Positions 46,768-55,775 of a stretch of 64,000 bases of DNA are shown in pieces (within the stretch, counting starts at the first letter, position 1; each line of letters begins with the position of its first letter). The stretch is taken from the NCBI GenBank assembly GCA_016874005.1, contig VGVQ01000014.1, positions 1 through 64,000 on the forward strand, given 5' to 3'. The position numbers were made by a program, and so were the translations under genes. Under the pieces are notes generated by a model. The model did no database searches, was not told where the DNA came from, and saw nothing but the letters and a program-made list of their open reading frames with translations. Origin of the DNA: Gemmatimonadota bacterium. Its GTDB lineage: Bacteria > Gemmatimonadota > Gemmatimonadetes > Gemmatimonadales > GWC2-71-9.

Positions 46768-47471
46768 CGATCGCGGTACGGCCGCGCGGCCGGAAAGACC
46801 CACTGCCAGGGCCAACTTCGGCCCGCGTTGGGGTACTCCCGATCCAGGCCATCCGGCAACGCCACCCAGCCACCCCCCGCCGCGAGGTCGCGCTGGTGTC
46901 GAATCTGTGCGCCCGCCAGGTGCTCCCTCAGGGGGTCCCGCAAGCTCGCCGCCAACACGGTGATGCGGTCTTTGCCGCCCTTGCCACGGCGCAGCCGGAT
47001 CTCGCCGCGTTCGAGGTCCAGATCCTTCACCCGAAGGGTCAGGCATTCGAGGAGCCGGAGCCCGCTGCCATTGAGGGCCATCCCGATTAGCCGGTACGTG
47101 CCCGTCAACTCGCCCAGGACGCGACCGACCTCCCCCGGCGTCAGGACCACCGGGATCCGGAGCGGTGGCTTGGGCCGAGGAAACGGCTTACCCAGGCCGA
47201 GCGGCTTTCGAACGATGTCGCGGTAGAGGAGTTGGAGCGCCGCCAATGCCTGGTTTAGCGTCGAGGCCGAAGCCCGGCGCTCGGTCGCGAGGTACCCGAG
47301 AAAGGCTGCGACCTCCGGATCGCCGAGATGCTCGGGGTGGCGGAGCCGGTGGAACCGGACGAAGCGCCGGACCCAGGCGAGATAGGCCTCTTCAGTCCGA
47401 GGACTGTAGTGTCGGATGCGCAGATTCGACTGCAGGGCTCGCAAGAGTTCGGATTTAGGCTGCGTGGGCAT
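46768..47471 (-). pseudogene. intI: truncated integron-type tyrosine recombinase (IntI)
   Basis: From ATG 47471 there are about 235 codons with close resemblance to integron integrases: SPRTEEAYLAWVRRFVRFHRLRHP, EVAAFLGYLATERRASASTL, ALAALQLLYRDI, PVVLTPGEVGRVLGEL, box-I arginine in GSGLRLLE, RVKDLDL, then the IntI-specific insert VALPDGLDREYPNAG and SWPWQWVFPA. The match ends at FPAARPYRD (about 46768). The C-terminal part with the HxxR box and the catalytic tyrosine is missing, and the frame continues into the ChrA-like tail out of register. It should not recombine DNA. No cassettes or attC sites flank it. Confidence 0.85.
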
Positions 47472-47783
47472 CTCGGAACCTGGTGGCAAGGGGCTCCTAC
47501 CATACCCCAGCTACCCACGAGAGCGACAACCAAATCGCCGCAACCCGCAACCAAGAAAACGGCATGCCAGGCCGCCAACGAGGTCGCCCGGAACAACACC
47601 GCGTCCCCTTTCCGAGAAAGTCCCCTGTTGGTTTCCGAGGAAGTCCCTTGCTGGCCCGGATGCACCGGTCCCGCTTCATCAACAGGCTCGCCCCTACCCC
47701 GGCGAGCGGCGACGAGCTATCCTCTTAGTCGTTACCCTGTCGACACTTACCAGTCTCCTCCTCCCGTTCGGAGCCCCTGGCCG
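47472..47783. other. spacer between the integrase remnant and sdhC
   Basis: 312 bases without a gene. They separate divergent genes, so the promoters for intI (leftward) and sdhCAB (rightward) should lie here, and in an integron the attI site would too. Apart from a 23-bp tandem repeat I see no clear element; there is no good TATATT-type -10. Confidence 0.5.
47609..47654. repeat. two adjoining 23-bp direct repeats
   Basis: Unit 1 covers 47609-47631 and unit 2 47632-47654. Both begin TTTCCGAG, have AAGTCCC in the middle and end TGG, with three mismatches in 23 positions. They lie about 140-180 bases upstream of the intI start codon and 130 bases before sdhC. They could be protein-binding sites, either for the integrase (attI-type direct repeats) or a regulator of sdh. 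Confidence 0.6.
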
Positions 47784-48587
47784 ATGAGCCACGCGACGGT
47801 CCCCCTCACCCGACGTCGATACGGCGAGACGATGCGCCAGGACGCCTGGTGGGTCGAACCCCTGATCGTTTTCGTCATCCTGACCTCATTCCTGGTGTAT
47901 GCCACCTGGGCCGCGTTCCAAAACGCTCACTACACCGCGGGTCCTTATCTCTCGCCGTTCTACAGCCCCGAGATCTTCGGCGACTCGCCGCACGCCTGGT
48001 TCGGGCCGAAGCCCGGTTGGTGGCCGGCCTGGCTGCCTTTCTCGCCGGCACTGATCATTCTGCCGTTCCCCGCGCTGTTTCGCTTCACTTGCTACTACTA
48101 CCGGGGTTCCTACTACAAGGCCTTCTGGGCCGATCCGCCGGGCTGCTCCGTGGGGGAACCGCGGAAGACCTACCTGGGCGAGCGGTATTTTCCGCTGATC
48201 CTCCAGAACGTTCACCGATACTTCATGGTGACGGCGGTGCTGTTCCTCGGGTTCTTGACGTACGACGTCTACCTCGCGACCCAATTCACCGATGCCGCGA
48301 CCGGGGCAACCTCGTTCGGGATCGGGCTCGGCACCTTGGTGCTCGCCGCCAACGTGGTCTGTCTCGGTGGCTATACCCTGGGTTGCCACTCGATGCGCCA
48401 CATCCTCGGCGGCTGGCGGGATCAATTCTCCAAGAACCCGGCTTTCCGGGTGCCCTACAACTGTTCCAGTTGTTTGAACCGGTCCCACCACCGGTGGGCC
48501 TGGGTGAGTCTCTTCATGGTGGCGTTTGCCGATATCTACGTGCGGCTGTGCTCGATGGGCATTTGGACCGACCTGAGGTTGTTCTAG
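47784..48587 (+). CDS. sdhC: succinate dehydrogenase membrane anchor, Sdh1-type
   Basis: A 267-residue membrane protein with five hydrophobic helices (starting at about residues 24, 82, 140, 175 and 230). It carries HRYFMVTAVLFLGFLTY, GGYTLGCHSMRHI and a loop YNCSSCLNRSHHRWAW, where several His and a CxxC pair could bind heme and perhaps a further cofactor. This long single-subunit anchor, followed by sdhA and sdhB, is the layout of the Sdh1-type complexes of mycobacteria and relatives, not the two-subunit sdhCD of enterobacteria. The stop directly abuts the sdhA start. Confidence 0.85.
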   Translation: MSHATVPLTRRRYGETMRQDAWWVEPLIVFVILTSFLVYATWAAFQNAHYTAGPYLSPFYSPEIFGDSPHAWFGPKPGWWPAWLPFSPALIILPFPALFRFTCYYYRGSYYKAFWADPPGCSVGEPRKTYLGERYFPLILQNVHRYFMVTAVLFLGFLTYDVYLATQFTDAATGATSFGIGLGTLVLAANVVCLGGYTLGCHSMRHILGGWRDQFSKNPAFRVPYNCSSCLNRSHHRWAWVSLFMVAFADIYVRLCSMGIWTDLRLF

Positions 48588-50399
48588 ATGGCCAGCTATC
48601 AGAGCTACGACCACGATGTCTTGGTGATTGGCGCCGGCGGCGCCGGCCTGCGGGCCGCGATCGAAGCGGCGGCGAGCGGGGTCTCGGTCGGCCTGGTCTG
48701 CAAGTCGCTCCTCGGCAAGGCCCACACGGTCATGGCCGAGGGAGGCATGGCCGCCGCGATGGGCAACGTCGATGACCGGGACAACTGGAAGGTCCACTTC
48801 ACCGACACCCTTCGCGGCGGCCAATACCTGAACAACTGGCGGATGGCCGAGCTGCACGCCAAGGAGGCACCCGCCCGGGCCCGGGAGCTCGAGGCCTGGG
48901 GCGCGATGTTCGATCGGACCAAGGACGGCCGGATTCTCCAACGGAACTTCGGGGGCCACCGATATCCCCGACTGGCCCACGTCGGCGACCGGACCGGGCT
49001 CGAGATGATTCGGACCCTCCAGGACCACGGGATCCATCAGGGCATCGACGTCCACATGGAGGTCACCATCTACCGACTGTTCCTCTCCGGGGGACGGGTC
49101 GCTGGTGCGTTAGGCTACGATCGCCAGAGGGGCGAGTTCCGGCTCTTTCGGGCCAAGGCCATCGTCCTGGCCACCGGCGGTATCGGGCGGGCGTTTCAGA
49201 TCACCAGCAACAGCTGGGAGTATTCGGGCGACGGCCACGCCCTGGCGTGGGAGGTCGGCGCCCAGCTGCAGGACATGGAGTTCATCCAGTTCCATCCGAC
49301 CGGGATGGTCTGGCCGCCCAGCGTCAAGGGCATCCTGGTCACCGAGGGGGTTCGGGGCGAGGGTGGGGTGCTGCTCAACAGCAAGGGCGAGCGCTTCATG
49401 TTCAACGACATTCCCGACAACTACAAGAACCAGACCGCCGATACGCCGGAAGAGGGCTGGCGCTACACCCAGGGCGACAAGAACGCCCGCCGCCCGCCGG
49501 AGCTGCTCACCCGGGACCACGTGGCCCGCTGCATCATGCGGGAGGTCAAGGCGGGACGGGGCAGCCCCCACGGCGGGGTGTACCTCGACATCGCCTGGAT
49601 CAAGGAAAAACTGCCTAACGCGGCCGAACACATCAGGAAGAAGTTGCCGAGCATGTACCACCAGTTCAAGCAGCTGGCGGACATCGACATCACCACCACG
49701 CCGATGGAGATCGGACCCACCACCCACTACGTGATGGGCGGCGTTCGAGTCGACGGCGATTCTCAGATGACCAAGGTGCCGGGCCTCTTCGCGGCCGGCG
49801 AGGTGGCCTGCGGACTCCACGGCGCCAACCGGCTCGGCGGAAACTCGCTGTCGGACCTCCTGGTCTTCGGGAAGCGGGCCGGCGAATACGCCGCGAAGTT
49901 CGCCCAGGACAACGCCAGTGGCGCCGTCGACGGGGGCGAGGTCGACGAAGCGATTGCCCACGCGCTGGCACCATTGAGCCGAAAAACCGGGGAAAACCCC
50001 TATCGAGTGCAGCAGGATCTCCAAGCCGTGATGCAGGAACTGGTGGGGATCGTCCGCCGGGAGGAAGAGATGGTGAAGGCCCACTCCAGTCTCGAGAAAC
50101 TCAAGCAGCGGGCCGAGAAGGTGGCCGTCTCGGGAGGGCGCGACTACAACCCCGGCTGGCACACCGCCCTCGATCTCAAGAACCTGATGATCGTCTCGGA
50201 GGCCGCGATCGTCAGCGCGATCGCCCGGAAAGAGAGTCGGGGCGGCCATTTCCGCGATGACCACCCGGAGAAGAAGTCGGAATTCGGAACCTTCAACCAC
50301 GTACTGGTGAGGACCACCGGCGGCGGAATGGGCCTGGCGAAGGCCAGCTACCCCGAGATGCCGGCGGAACTCAAGCAGTTGATCGAGGAATACAAGTAA
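48588..50399 (+). CDS. sdhA: succinate dehydrogenase flavoprotein subunit
   Basis: A 603-residue flavoprotein: FAD-binding VLVIGAGGAGLRAAIEAA-like motif at the N-terminus, the FAD-attachment-region HTVMAEGGMAAAMGN, active-site contexts HRYPRLAHVGDRTGLEM and HPTGMVWPPSVKGILVTEGVRGEGG, and PTTHYVMGGVRVD with the catalytic region. It oxidises succinate to fumarate and passes electrons to SdhB. ATG 48588 follows directly on the sdhC stop, and the stop overlaps the sdhB start (TAATG). Confidence 0.96.
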   Translation: MASYQSYDHDVLVIGAGGAGLRAAIEAAASGVSVGLVCKSLLGKAHTVMAEGGMAAAMGNVDDRDNWKVHFTDTLRGGQYLNNWRMAELHAKEAPARARELEAWGAMFDRTKDGRILQRNFGGHRYPRLAHVGDRTGLEMIRTLQDHGIHQGIDVHMEVTIYRLFLSGGRVAGALGYDRQRGEFRLFRAKAIVLATGGIGRAFQITSNSWEYSGDGHALAWEVGAQLQDMEFIQFHPTGMVWPPSVKGILVTEGVRGEGGVLLNSKGERFMFNDIPDNYKNQTADTPEEGWRYTQGDKNARRPPELLTRDHVARCIMREVKAGRGSPHGGVYLDIAWIKEKLPNAAEHIRKKLPSMYHQFKQLADIDITTTPMEIGPTTHYVMGGVRVDGDSQMTKVPGLFAAGEVACGLHGANRLGGNSLSDLLVFGKRAGEYAAKFAQDNASGAVDGGEVDEAIAHALAPLSRKTGENPYRVQQDLQAVMQELVGIVRREEEMVKAHSSLEKLKQRAEKVAVSGGRDYNPGWHTALDLKNLMIVSEAAIVSAIARKESRGGHFRDDHPEKKSEFGTFNHVLVRTTGGGMGLAKASYPEMPAELKQLIEEYK

Positions 50400-51154
50400 T
50401 GGCCAAGGCGACCTTCTCGGTCTGGCGCGGCGACAACGGCGCCGGTGCCTTCAGGGAGTACTCCACCGAGGTATCGGAGGGCATGGTGGTCCTCGACGCC
50501 GTGCACCAGATCCAGGCGGAAGCCGCTCCGGACCTCGCCTGCCGGTGGAACTGCAAGGCGGGCAAATGCGGTTCCTGCTCGGCGGAGATCGACGGCCAGC
50601 CCAGATTGATGTGCATGACTCGGCTCAACCAGCTCGACCTCACCAAGCCGGTCACCGTCGAGCCGTTGCGGGCCTTCCCCCATCTCAGAGACCTGGTCAC
50701 CGACGTGAGCTGGAACTACCAGGTCAAGAAGGGCATCAAGAAGTTCGCCCCGAGGAAGCCGGACGCCGAGGACGGCACCTGGCGGATGCAGCAGGAGGAC
50801 GTCGACCGGGTTCAGGAGTTCCGGAAGTGCATCGAGTGTTACCTGTGCCAGGACGTCTGCCACGTCCTCCGGGACCACCATCTCCACGACCAGTTCATCG
50901 GGCCGCGGTTCTTGGTGTATGCCGCGAACCTGGAGATGAACCCGATCGACACCGGCGACCGGCTCGATGACCTCCGGAAGCTGCACGGAATCGGCTACTG
51001 CAACATCACCAAGTGTTGCACCAAGGTTTGTCCTGAAGAGATCAAGATCACCGACAACGCCATCATTCCGTTGAAAGAACGGGTCGTCGACGAAGCGTTC
51101 GACCCGCTGGCCAAGTTGATTCAGATCGTCACCGGGAAGATCCCTGGTCCGTAG
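50399..51154 (+). CDS. sdhB: succinate dehydrogenase iron-sulfur subunit
   Basis: A 251-residue protein with the 2Fe-2S site CRWNCKAGKCGSCSAEI...LMC in the N-terminal half and two further clusters in the C-terminal half, CIECYLCQDVC and CCTKVCPE, giving 3Fe-4S and 4Fe-4S centres. It relays electrons from SdhA to quinone at SdhC. Its length and order match the Sdh1-type operon. The next gene has its own ribosome-binding site. Confidence 0.96.
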   Translation: MAKATFSVWRGDNGAGAFREYSTEVSEGMVVLDAVHQIQAEAAPDLACRWNCKAGKCGSCSAEIDGQPRLMCMTRLNQLDLTKPVTVEPLRAFPHLRDLVTDVSWNYQVKKGIKKFAPRKPDAEDGTWRMQQEDVDRVQEFRKCIECYLCQDVCHVLRDHHLHDQFIGPRFLVYAANLEMNPIDTGDRLDDLRKLHGIGYCNITKCCTKVCPEEIKITDNAIIPLKERVVDEAFDPLAKLIQIVTGKIPGP

Positions 51155-51172
51155 GGTCAGAAGGAGGGTCTC

Positions 51173-51679
51173 GTGTTCCAGCCCAAACCCATCAGCCCGG
51201 CCGCGATCCCGGGCGCCATCGCCAAGGCCGAGCGGTATCGGTTACTCAACGAGCCGGAGGCGGCCGAGAGCATCTGCCTCGACGTGTTGGAGATCGAGCC
51301 CCGCCACCAGGAGGCGCTGATTCAGTTGCTCCTGGCCCGAACCGACCTGATCACCCGGGGGATCGCGGGGTCGGTCGCGGAGGCGCGGGCGGTCCTGCAG
51401 CGGTTGGAAGATCCCTACGACCGCGCTTACTACGCCGGGATCATCGATGAGCGACGGGGTCACGCCCAGTTGCTCAGCCCGAGCATCGGCGCCACGGTGT
51501 TGGCGTATGACTGGTTCCGCGAGGCGATGGCCAACTACGAGCGGGCGATCGAGCTCAAGCCGGCCGGGAACGACGACGCGGTGCTCCGGTGGAACACCTG
51601 CGCCAGGGTGCTGAACGCCCATCCGGAGATCACGCCGATCGCGGACACCGAGGAGCATCAGGTCGTCCTCGACGACTGA
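51173..51679 (+). CDS. TPR-like protein downstream of sdhCAB
   Basis: A 168-residue protein from GTG 51173, preceded by AAGGAGGG. It is all-helical and reads as two or three TPR units (AKAERYRLLNEPEAAESICLDVLEIEP; FREAMANYERAIELKPAGND), a layout common in small genes following sdh in several bacteria. It ends near the convergent DUF3500 gene. The role is unknown; being in the sdh operon it may help assembly. Confidence 0.8.
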   Translation: MFQPKPISPAAIPGAIAKAERYRLLNEPEAAESICLDVLEIEPRHQEALIQLLLARTDLITRGIAGSVAEARAVLQRLEDPYDRAYYAGIIDERRGHAQLLSPSIGATVLAYDWFREAMANYERAIELKPAGNDDAVLRWNTCARVLNAHPEITPIADTEEHQVVLDD

Positions 51680-51732
51680 AGCGCGGGTCGAATCGGATTT
51701 CAGCTCGCCTCGAGGAGTCGGGAGCCGCCCGC

Positions 51733-52929
51733 TCAGTGCCGGTGGCGCCGGTAGTGCTGCAGGAGCAGATCCTTGCCGTAGTCGTTGCCGTTCGGTGTTC
51801 GTACCACGGCGTGGATGTGCTGCCGTGACGGCTCGGTGCCGTGAAGATGCCGAAGGTTGGCCGGCCGCTGGTGGTCGAACTCGATCAGCACCACCGGACT
51901 GTGAATCCGATAGTAGAACACGGCATCCGGCTCGATCTTCCCGATCCAGGCGAAGTAGGTATCGTCGAGATGGGCCTCGACTTCGGACATCTTCACCTTG
52001 GCGTGACCGTCGCGAAGGTTGCCCACGAAGAGGCCGATCAGATCGAGCAGCCGCCTTCGCTGCGCCTCGTCGAACGTCCGGACCGGCACTCCGGCATGGT
52101 CGAGCACGACATTGTCCTTGAACGCCTCGGTGAGGTTGTTGTTCCCGGTCTTGGACACCTCCAGCACGGCCGCCTGCCGCTGAACCTCGCTGAGCGACCG
52201 GGCAAGCGCGAGCCCGGCGTCCTGTTCGTCCTGGAGGATCGAGGTGCCTCGGTACTTCCCGGCCGCCGCGGTGACCGGCTCCGAACCAACGAACACGGGA
52301 CTCATCACCACCTGGTCGCCGAGCACGAAGTAATTGACGATCAGGTGATGCCCGTCGAGCTGCCAGCCCCAGGGCTCGGTGGCCGACGGGGTACCCATCA
52401 CCGTGATCCAGTAGAGCCACTCTCCGTACTCCTCGAAGTTGTCGCGGTTGAGTTCCCCCAGGGTGTGATTGAGGCGCATGATGTCGCGAGTCAGCCGGAG
52501 GCCCTTGGCGCTGAGGGAGGCTTCGAGGAGGTCGAACGCCGCCGCCCGTTGTGACTCGCTCATGGTGAGGAAGCCGACCCCTTGGCGGCGATAGAAATGC
52601 TGATTCATCCACTTGCGCCACTCGGGGTCGTCGACCGGATACGTGGCGGCCGCCCGCTGTTCCGATGTCAGGCCCGCGAGGAAGGCCGCGGCGGCGGCCC
52701 GGACCGGCTCGGTCGACACCCCGGTCGAGCGGATCGGGAAGAGCCCCTCGAGCGGGATCCCGTTGCGGGTGATCCCCTTGAACGGCTCGGCCAGGCCTCG
52801 GGCTTCGGCCTCCCGGGAAAGGCGGTCGGCGCGCTGCTGAGAGGTCTCTTGCTGAGCGGCCGCCGAACTCACGGCGCCGACGAGCCACAGGATGGCCACC
52901 GCGGAGGAGAAATCGGGCACCCGGGTCAC
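51733..52929 (-). CDS. DUF3500 family secreted protein
   Basis: A 398-residue product with a signal peptide ([14 protein letters not shown], cleavage after about residue 25). The body has the DUF3500 features: [43 protein letters not shown] and [23 protein letters not shown]. The family is of unknown function but has several conserved His and Asp. GTG 52929 starts one base after the stop of the next gene upstream. It is the last gene of the sigma-factor operon. Confidence 0.85.
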   Translation of the reverse strand: MTRVPDFSSAVAILWLVGAVSSAAAQQETSQQRADRLSREAEARGLAEPFKGITRNGIPLEGLFPIRSTGVSTEPVRAAAAAFLAGLTSEQRAAATYPVDDPEWRKWMNQHFYRRQGVGFLTMSESQRAAAFDLLEASLSAKGLRLTRDIMRLNHTLGELNRDNFEEYGEWLYWITVMGTPSATEPWGWQLDGHHLIVNYFVLGDQVVMSPVFVGSEPVTAAAGKYRGTSILQDEQDAGLALARSLSEVQRQAAVLEVSKTGNNNLTEAFKDNVVLDHAGVPVRTFDEAQRRRLLDLIGLFVGNLRDGHAKVKMSEVEAHLDDTYFAWIGKIEPDAVFYYRIHSPVVLIEFDHQRPANLRHLHGTEPSRQHIHAVVRTPNGNDYGKDLLLQHYRRHRH

Positions 52930-52930
52930 C

Positions 52931-53638
52931 CTATTTCGCCTTCTTCTTGAGTTCGCCGAAGGGGCCCTGGAGCGAGCCGTCGTCGTTCAGATCGAGCTCC
53001 AACGCGCCCTCCTCGCCCATCATCGTCACGAAGAGCTTCCCATCGCCATACCAGCACTCGCGGGTCTTGGTTTCTCCCATCAGCGAAAAGGTCACTTTCC
53101 CCGAGCGGAAGGTCATTTGCATCGGCATCGTCCCGTCGCCGGCGTACCGGCCCTCGACCTTGCCGGCGCAGCTCACCAGTCCGGGACGAGGGGGCTCGCC
53201 CGCCTTCGCCACGGCCGGAGGCGGCGCCTCACTCACGAACTGTATTTGATCGGGCTTGGCCCAAACCGCGAGGTTGCCCGGAAGGGCTACCCGGTATTCC
53301 ATCCCCATCCCGTCGATCACCTCGCTGTCGATCCACTTGCCCTGGTAGAGCACCCGGATCCGGTCCCCGACCTCGTAGACGCCATTGGCGCGGTCGTAGG
53401 CCGTCGACTTGCCCCGCCGCCTCACCTCCGCCGGGTATCGTTTCGTCACTTCCGGCCCGTTGATGATCCGGGCCCGGAAGACATGCCCTTCCCGGGCGGT
53501 GACGATCGCGAGCACGAACCCCTGGCCAGTCGCCACGGTGATCGTATCGCCGGGATTCATTCCGATGTTCTCTTGGCCGCGGAGTTCCAAGGGGAGGCCG
53601 AGCATGACGGCAACCAGGAGCGGATGAACGGTCGACAT
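52931..53638 (-). CDS. secreted protein of unknown function
   Basis: A 235-residue product with a weak signal-like N-terminus ([20 protein letters not shown]). Two beta-rich parts follow: an SH3-like stretch ([21 protein letters not shown]) and a C-terminal strand-rich part with two cysteines ([19 protein letters not shown]). No family is recognised. It lies one base before the DUF3500 gene, in the sigma/anti-sigma operon. Confidence 0.7.
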   Translation of the reverse strand: MSTVHPLLVAVMLGLPLELRGQENIGMNPGDTITVATGQGFVLAIVTAREGHVFRARIINGPEVTKRYPAEVRRRGKSTAYDRANGVYEVGDRIRVLYQGKWIDSEVIDGMGMEYRVALPGNLAVWAKPDQIQFVSEAPPPAVAKAGEPPRPGLVSCAGKVEGRYAGDGTMPMQMTFRSGKVTFSLMGETKTRECWYGDGKLFVTMMGEEGALELDLNDDGSLQGPFGELKKKAK

Positions 53639-53739
53639 GGTTGACCCGGAGGTGGGAGGGCTAGGGGCCAGCTGGTTCCACCATTATCCGCCCGGTCGAG
53701 CCGGAGGGCAAGGGAACCCTTCGCACCGCGCGGCGGCCC

Positions 53740-54225
53740 TCAGCGCCCCCTACCCGCGAGCGAGGCCTCCACCTCGGCTTCCGTGAATCGCCGTGGCTCG
53801 ACCGCCAATTCGCGGTGCCGGCTCGGCTTGGTCGCGGCCTCGACGCCGATCACCCTGGTTCCGGAGACCTTCACCATGACCTCCGCGGCGTCGCCGTGAT
53901 CCTGGGCATTAGTGAGAATCAGGCTCCACTCGCCGCGCTCGCCCCACTGCGGCTTGAGGGCGTAGACCCCGGGTCGACTGGTCCGGTCGAACCGCAGCGC
54001 GATCGACTGTTTCCGGCCATCCACCAGACCGACCGCGCGGCCGGTCACGGGGTCGCCCGACTCGCCACCGTGATGGAAGACCCGCACCAACAGGAATGCT
54101 CCGCGGCTCGCCTGATCGAAGGGATTGGGAGGCAGCTCGACCGCGATCCAGGGCGGCCCGGCGTGCAAGGGGGCGGCGGCGAGAACGAACATGGCGAGGG
54201 GCGCGGCAAATCGGCTGAGACCCAT
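53740..54225 (-). CDS. secreted protein of unknown function
   Basis: A 161-residue product with a signal peptide (FAAPLAMFVLAAAPLHAG). The mature part is one beta-sandwich-like domain (PPWIAVELPPNPFDQ; GAFLLVRVFHHGG; SIALRFDRTSRPGVYALKPQWGE) resembling a generic immunoglobulin-like fold, then a charged tail. It sits 36 bases after the DUF4097 gene in the same direction. Confidence 0.7.
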   Translation of the reverse strand: MGLSRFAAPLAMFVLAAAPLHAGPPWIAVELPPNPFDQASRGAFLLVRVFHHGGESGDPVTGRAVGLVDGRKQSIALRFDRTSRPGVYALKPQWGERGEWSLILTNAQDHGDAAEVMVKVSGTRVIGVEAATKPSRHRELAVEPRRFTEAEVEASLAGRGR

Positions 54226-54261
54226 GGCGACTCCGTTGAAGAGGACGCCAGATTGGACGTC

Positions 54262-55170
54262 TCAGCCGCCCGACGGGTTTGAACGGCTCCTGACCGTGAT
54301 CGCGCCGGAGAAGGTCCGGACCACGATCGACGCGCCCCGACCCGCGCCGGATTTCTTCCCGACGGCGAAGCGAGCCGACCGGGGATGCTGGCGGAGCACA
54401 TCGCCGGAGAAGTGAGTGGCGATCGGCGCACCCTTGATGGTGGAGAGATCGAATCGGGCATCGAGTTCGCGCGGCAGCGTGATCTCGACCGGACCGTCGT
54501 GGGTTTCCACCTCGAGCTGGCCGTCGAGGGGCACGGCGGTGCGGACCTCGACGCTCCCGGAGACCGTTTCGACTCGCCCCGACAAGAGCTCGTTCGAGAC
54601 GATCTCGACCTTGCCCTGCACGGTGGCCACTACGACATCGCCCCGGGCACCCGAGATCGTGACGGCGCCGGCGCCGGTCCTGGCCCGCACCACGGTGGCG
54701 TTTCCGGTGATCGAGACATTCCCGTCGATGGTCTCGATCGCGGCAACCCGGGGGCTTCCTGTCAGCGTCACCGCACCGGTCACCGAGCTGACCTCGATCT
54801 CTCCGCGAATCTCGGCGACGATCACGTCGGCCGTTCCGCTCTTCACCCAGATCCGAGCCCCCCGCGGCACCCGCACGTCGAGGGTGGCTGGCGGTCCGGT
54901 GAAGGACGGGTTCTGACCGTCGACGCCCAGCTTGGCGGCGCGGCGGGAGCCGCCGCCGAAGAGGGAGCCGCCCCGCGGCGGAACCGTCGCCCGTACCTCG
55001 ATGGAATCCCGGTCCCATCCGGTGATCCGAGTCGTACCGACGAGGTTGTAGACCCGGAGCGCGACATCGGGGTCGGCCGGGAATCCGAGCTGGCGATCCT
55101 GGCCGGCCGCCGAGGCGGCACCCGCGATGGTCAGCACCGCGATGGCGGCCGTCGTTTGGCGACCGATCAC
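54262..55170 (-). CDS. DUF4097-family secreted beta-helix-like protein
   Basis: A 302-residue product from GTG 55170, with a signal peptide (TTAAIAVLTIAGAASAAGQ). The body has short repeated strands (ITGWDRDSIEVRATV, DVRVPRGARIWVKSGTADV, VSSVTGAVTLTGSPRVAAI, VETVSGSVEVRTAV) typical of DUF4097/DUF4098 proteins, which form a beta-helix-like stack and are often encoded after ECF sigma/anti-sigma pairs. It lies two bases from the anti-sigma stop. A role as an envelope stress sensor or structural protein is inferred from context only. Confidence 0.85.
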   Translation of the reverse strand: MIGRQTTAAIAVLTIAGAASAAGQDRQLGFPADPDVALRVYNLVGTTRITGWDRDSIEVRATVPPRGGSLFGGGSRRAAKLGVDGQNPSFTGPPATLDVRVPRGARIWVKSGTADVIVAEIRGEIEVSSVTGAVTLTGSPRVAAIETIDGNVSITGNATVVRARTGAGAVTISGARGDVVVATVQGKVEIVSNELLSGRVETVSGSVEVRTAVPLDGQLEVETHDGPVEITLPRELDARFDLSTIKGAPIATHFSGDVLRQHPRSARFAVGKKSGAGRGASIVVRTFSGAITVRSRSNPSGG

Positions 55171-55172
55171 CG

Positions 55173-55775
55173 TCAGCTCTCCCCGAAAGCGGATGCCCGC
55201 TCGAGAAACGCGATCTTCCGTTTGTACGCCGCCACCACCACGGCCTCGAGAGCGCGGTTGCTCGGGTCGGCGTCGAGCGCGGCCCGGGCTTCGGCCAGGG
55301 CCCGTTCGATCACCTCGAGGTTGCGTTCCAGCACGGCGCGGGTGCCGGGCGCAAGGGTCCCGCGCGACTCGCGATAGACCTCGCCGAGTTCTCGGGCGGC
55401 GTTCTGGAAGCCGAGTTCGAGTTGCGCGAACCCGCCGGGGTCGGGCTGAACTGTCCGCCGGACCAACGCAACGGTCGCGGCCGAGGAGAGCGCCATCAGG
55501 ACGATGGCGGCCGCGGCGAGGCCCCACCACGGCGCCGCGAAACGACGGGTTCGGCGGCCGAGCCTCGGGGCAATGCCGGTCCAGAGGTCGCGGGCCGGCG
55601 CGATCGCGCGCGGCAGCGCCCGGGTCCGCTCGCCGACCCAGATCGCCGTCTCGACGTCGTCCCGGCAAGCCTGGCACCGGGCCAGGTGGGCGTCGAGCTG
55701 AGCCCGGGTCTCGGGCCCGAGGTTGCCCGCAAGAAGGCTGGGAATCGCTTCTCGAACGTCGCGGCAATCGTTCAT
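55173..55775 (-). CDS. anti-sigma factor with zinc-finger (ZAS) domain
   Basis: A 200-residue protein: a ZAS zinc-binding domain (residues about 1-40, with HLARCQACRDDV providing HxxxCxxC), a cytoplasmic linker, one transmembrane helix (about residues 84-106, WWGLAAAAIVLMALSSAATVALV) and a periplasmic helical tail. Such proteins hold an ECF sigma factor until a signal releases it. The ATG at 55775 overlaps the stop of the sigma gene by four bases. This is the cognate pair. Confidence 0.92.
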   Translation of the reverse strand: MNDCRDVREAIPSLLAGNLGPETRAQLDAHLARCQACRDDVETAIWVGERTRALPRAIAPARDLWTGIAPRLGRRTRRFAAPWWGLAAAAIVLMALSSAATVALVRRTVQPDPGGFAQLELGFQNAARELGEVYRESRGTLAPGTRAVLERNLEVIERALAEARAALDADPSNRALEAVVVAAYKRKIAFLERASAFGES

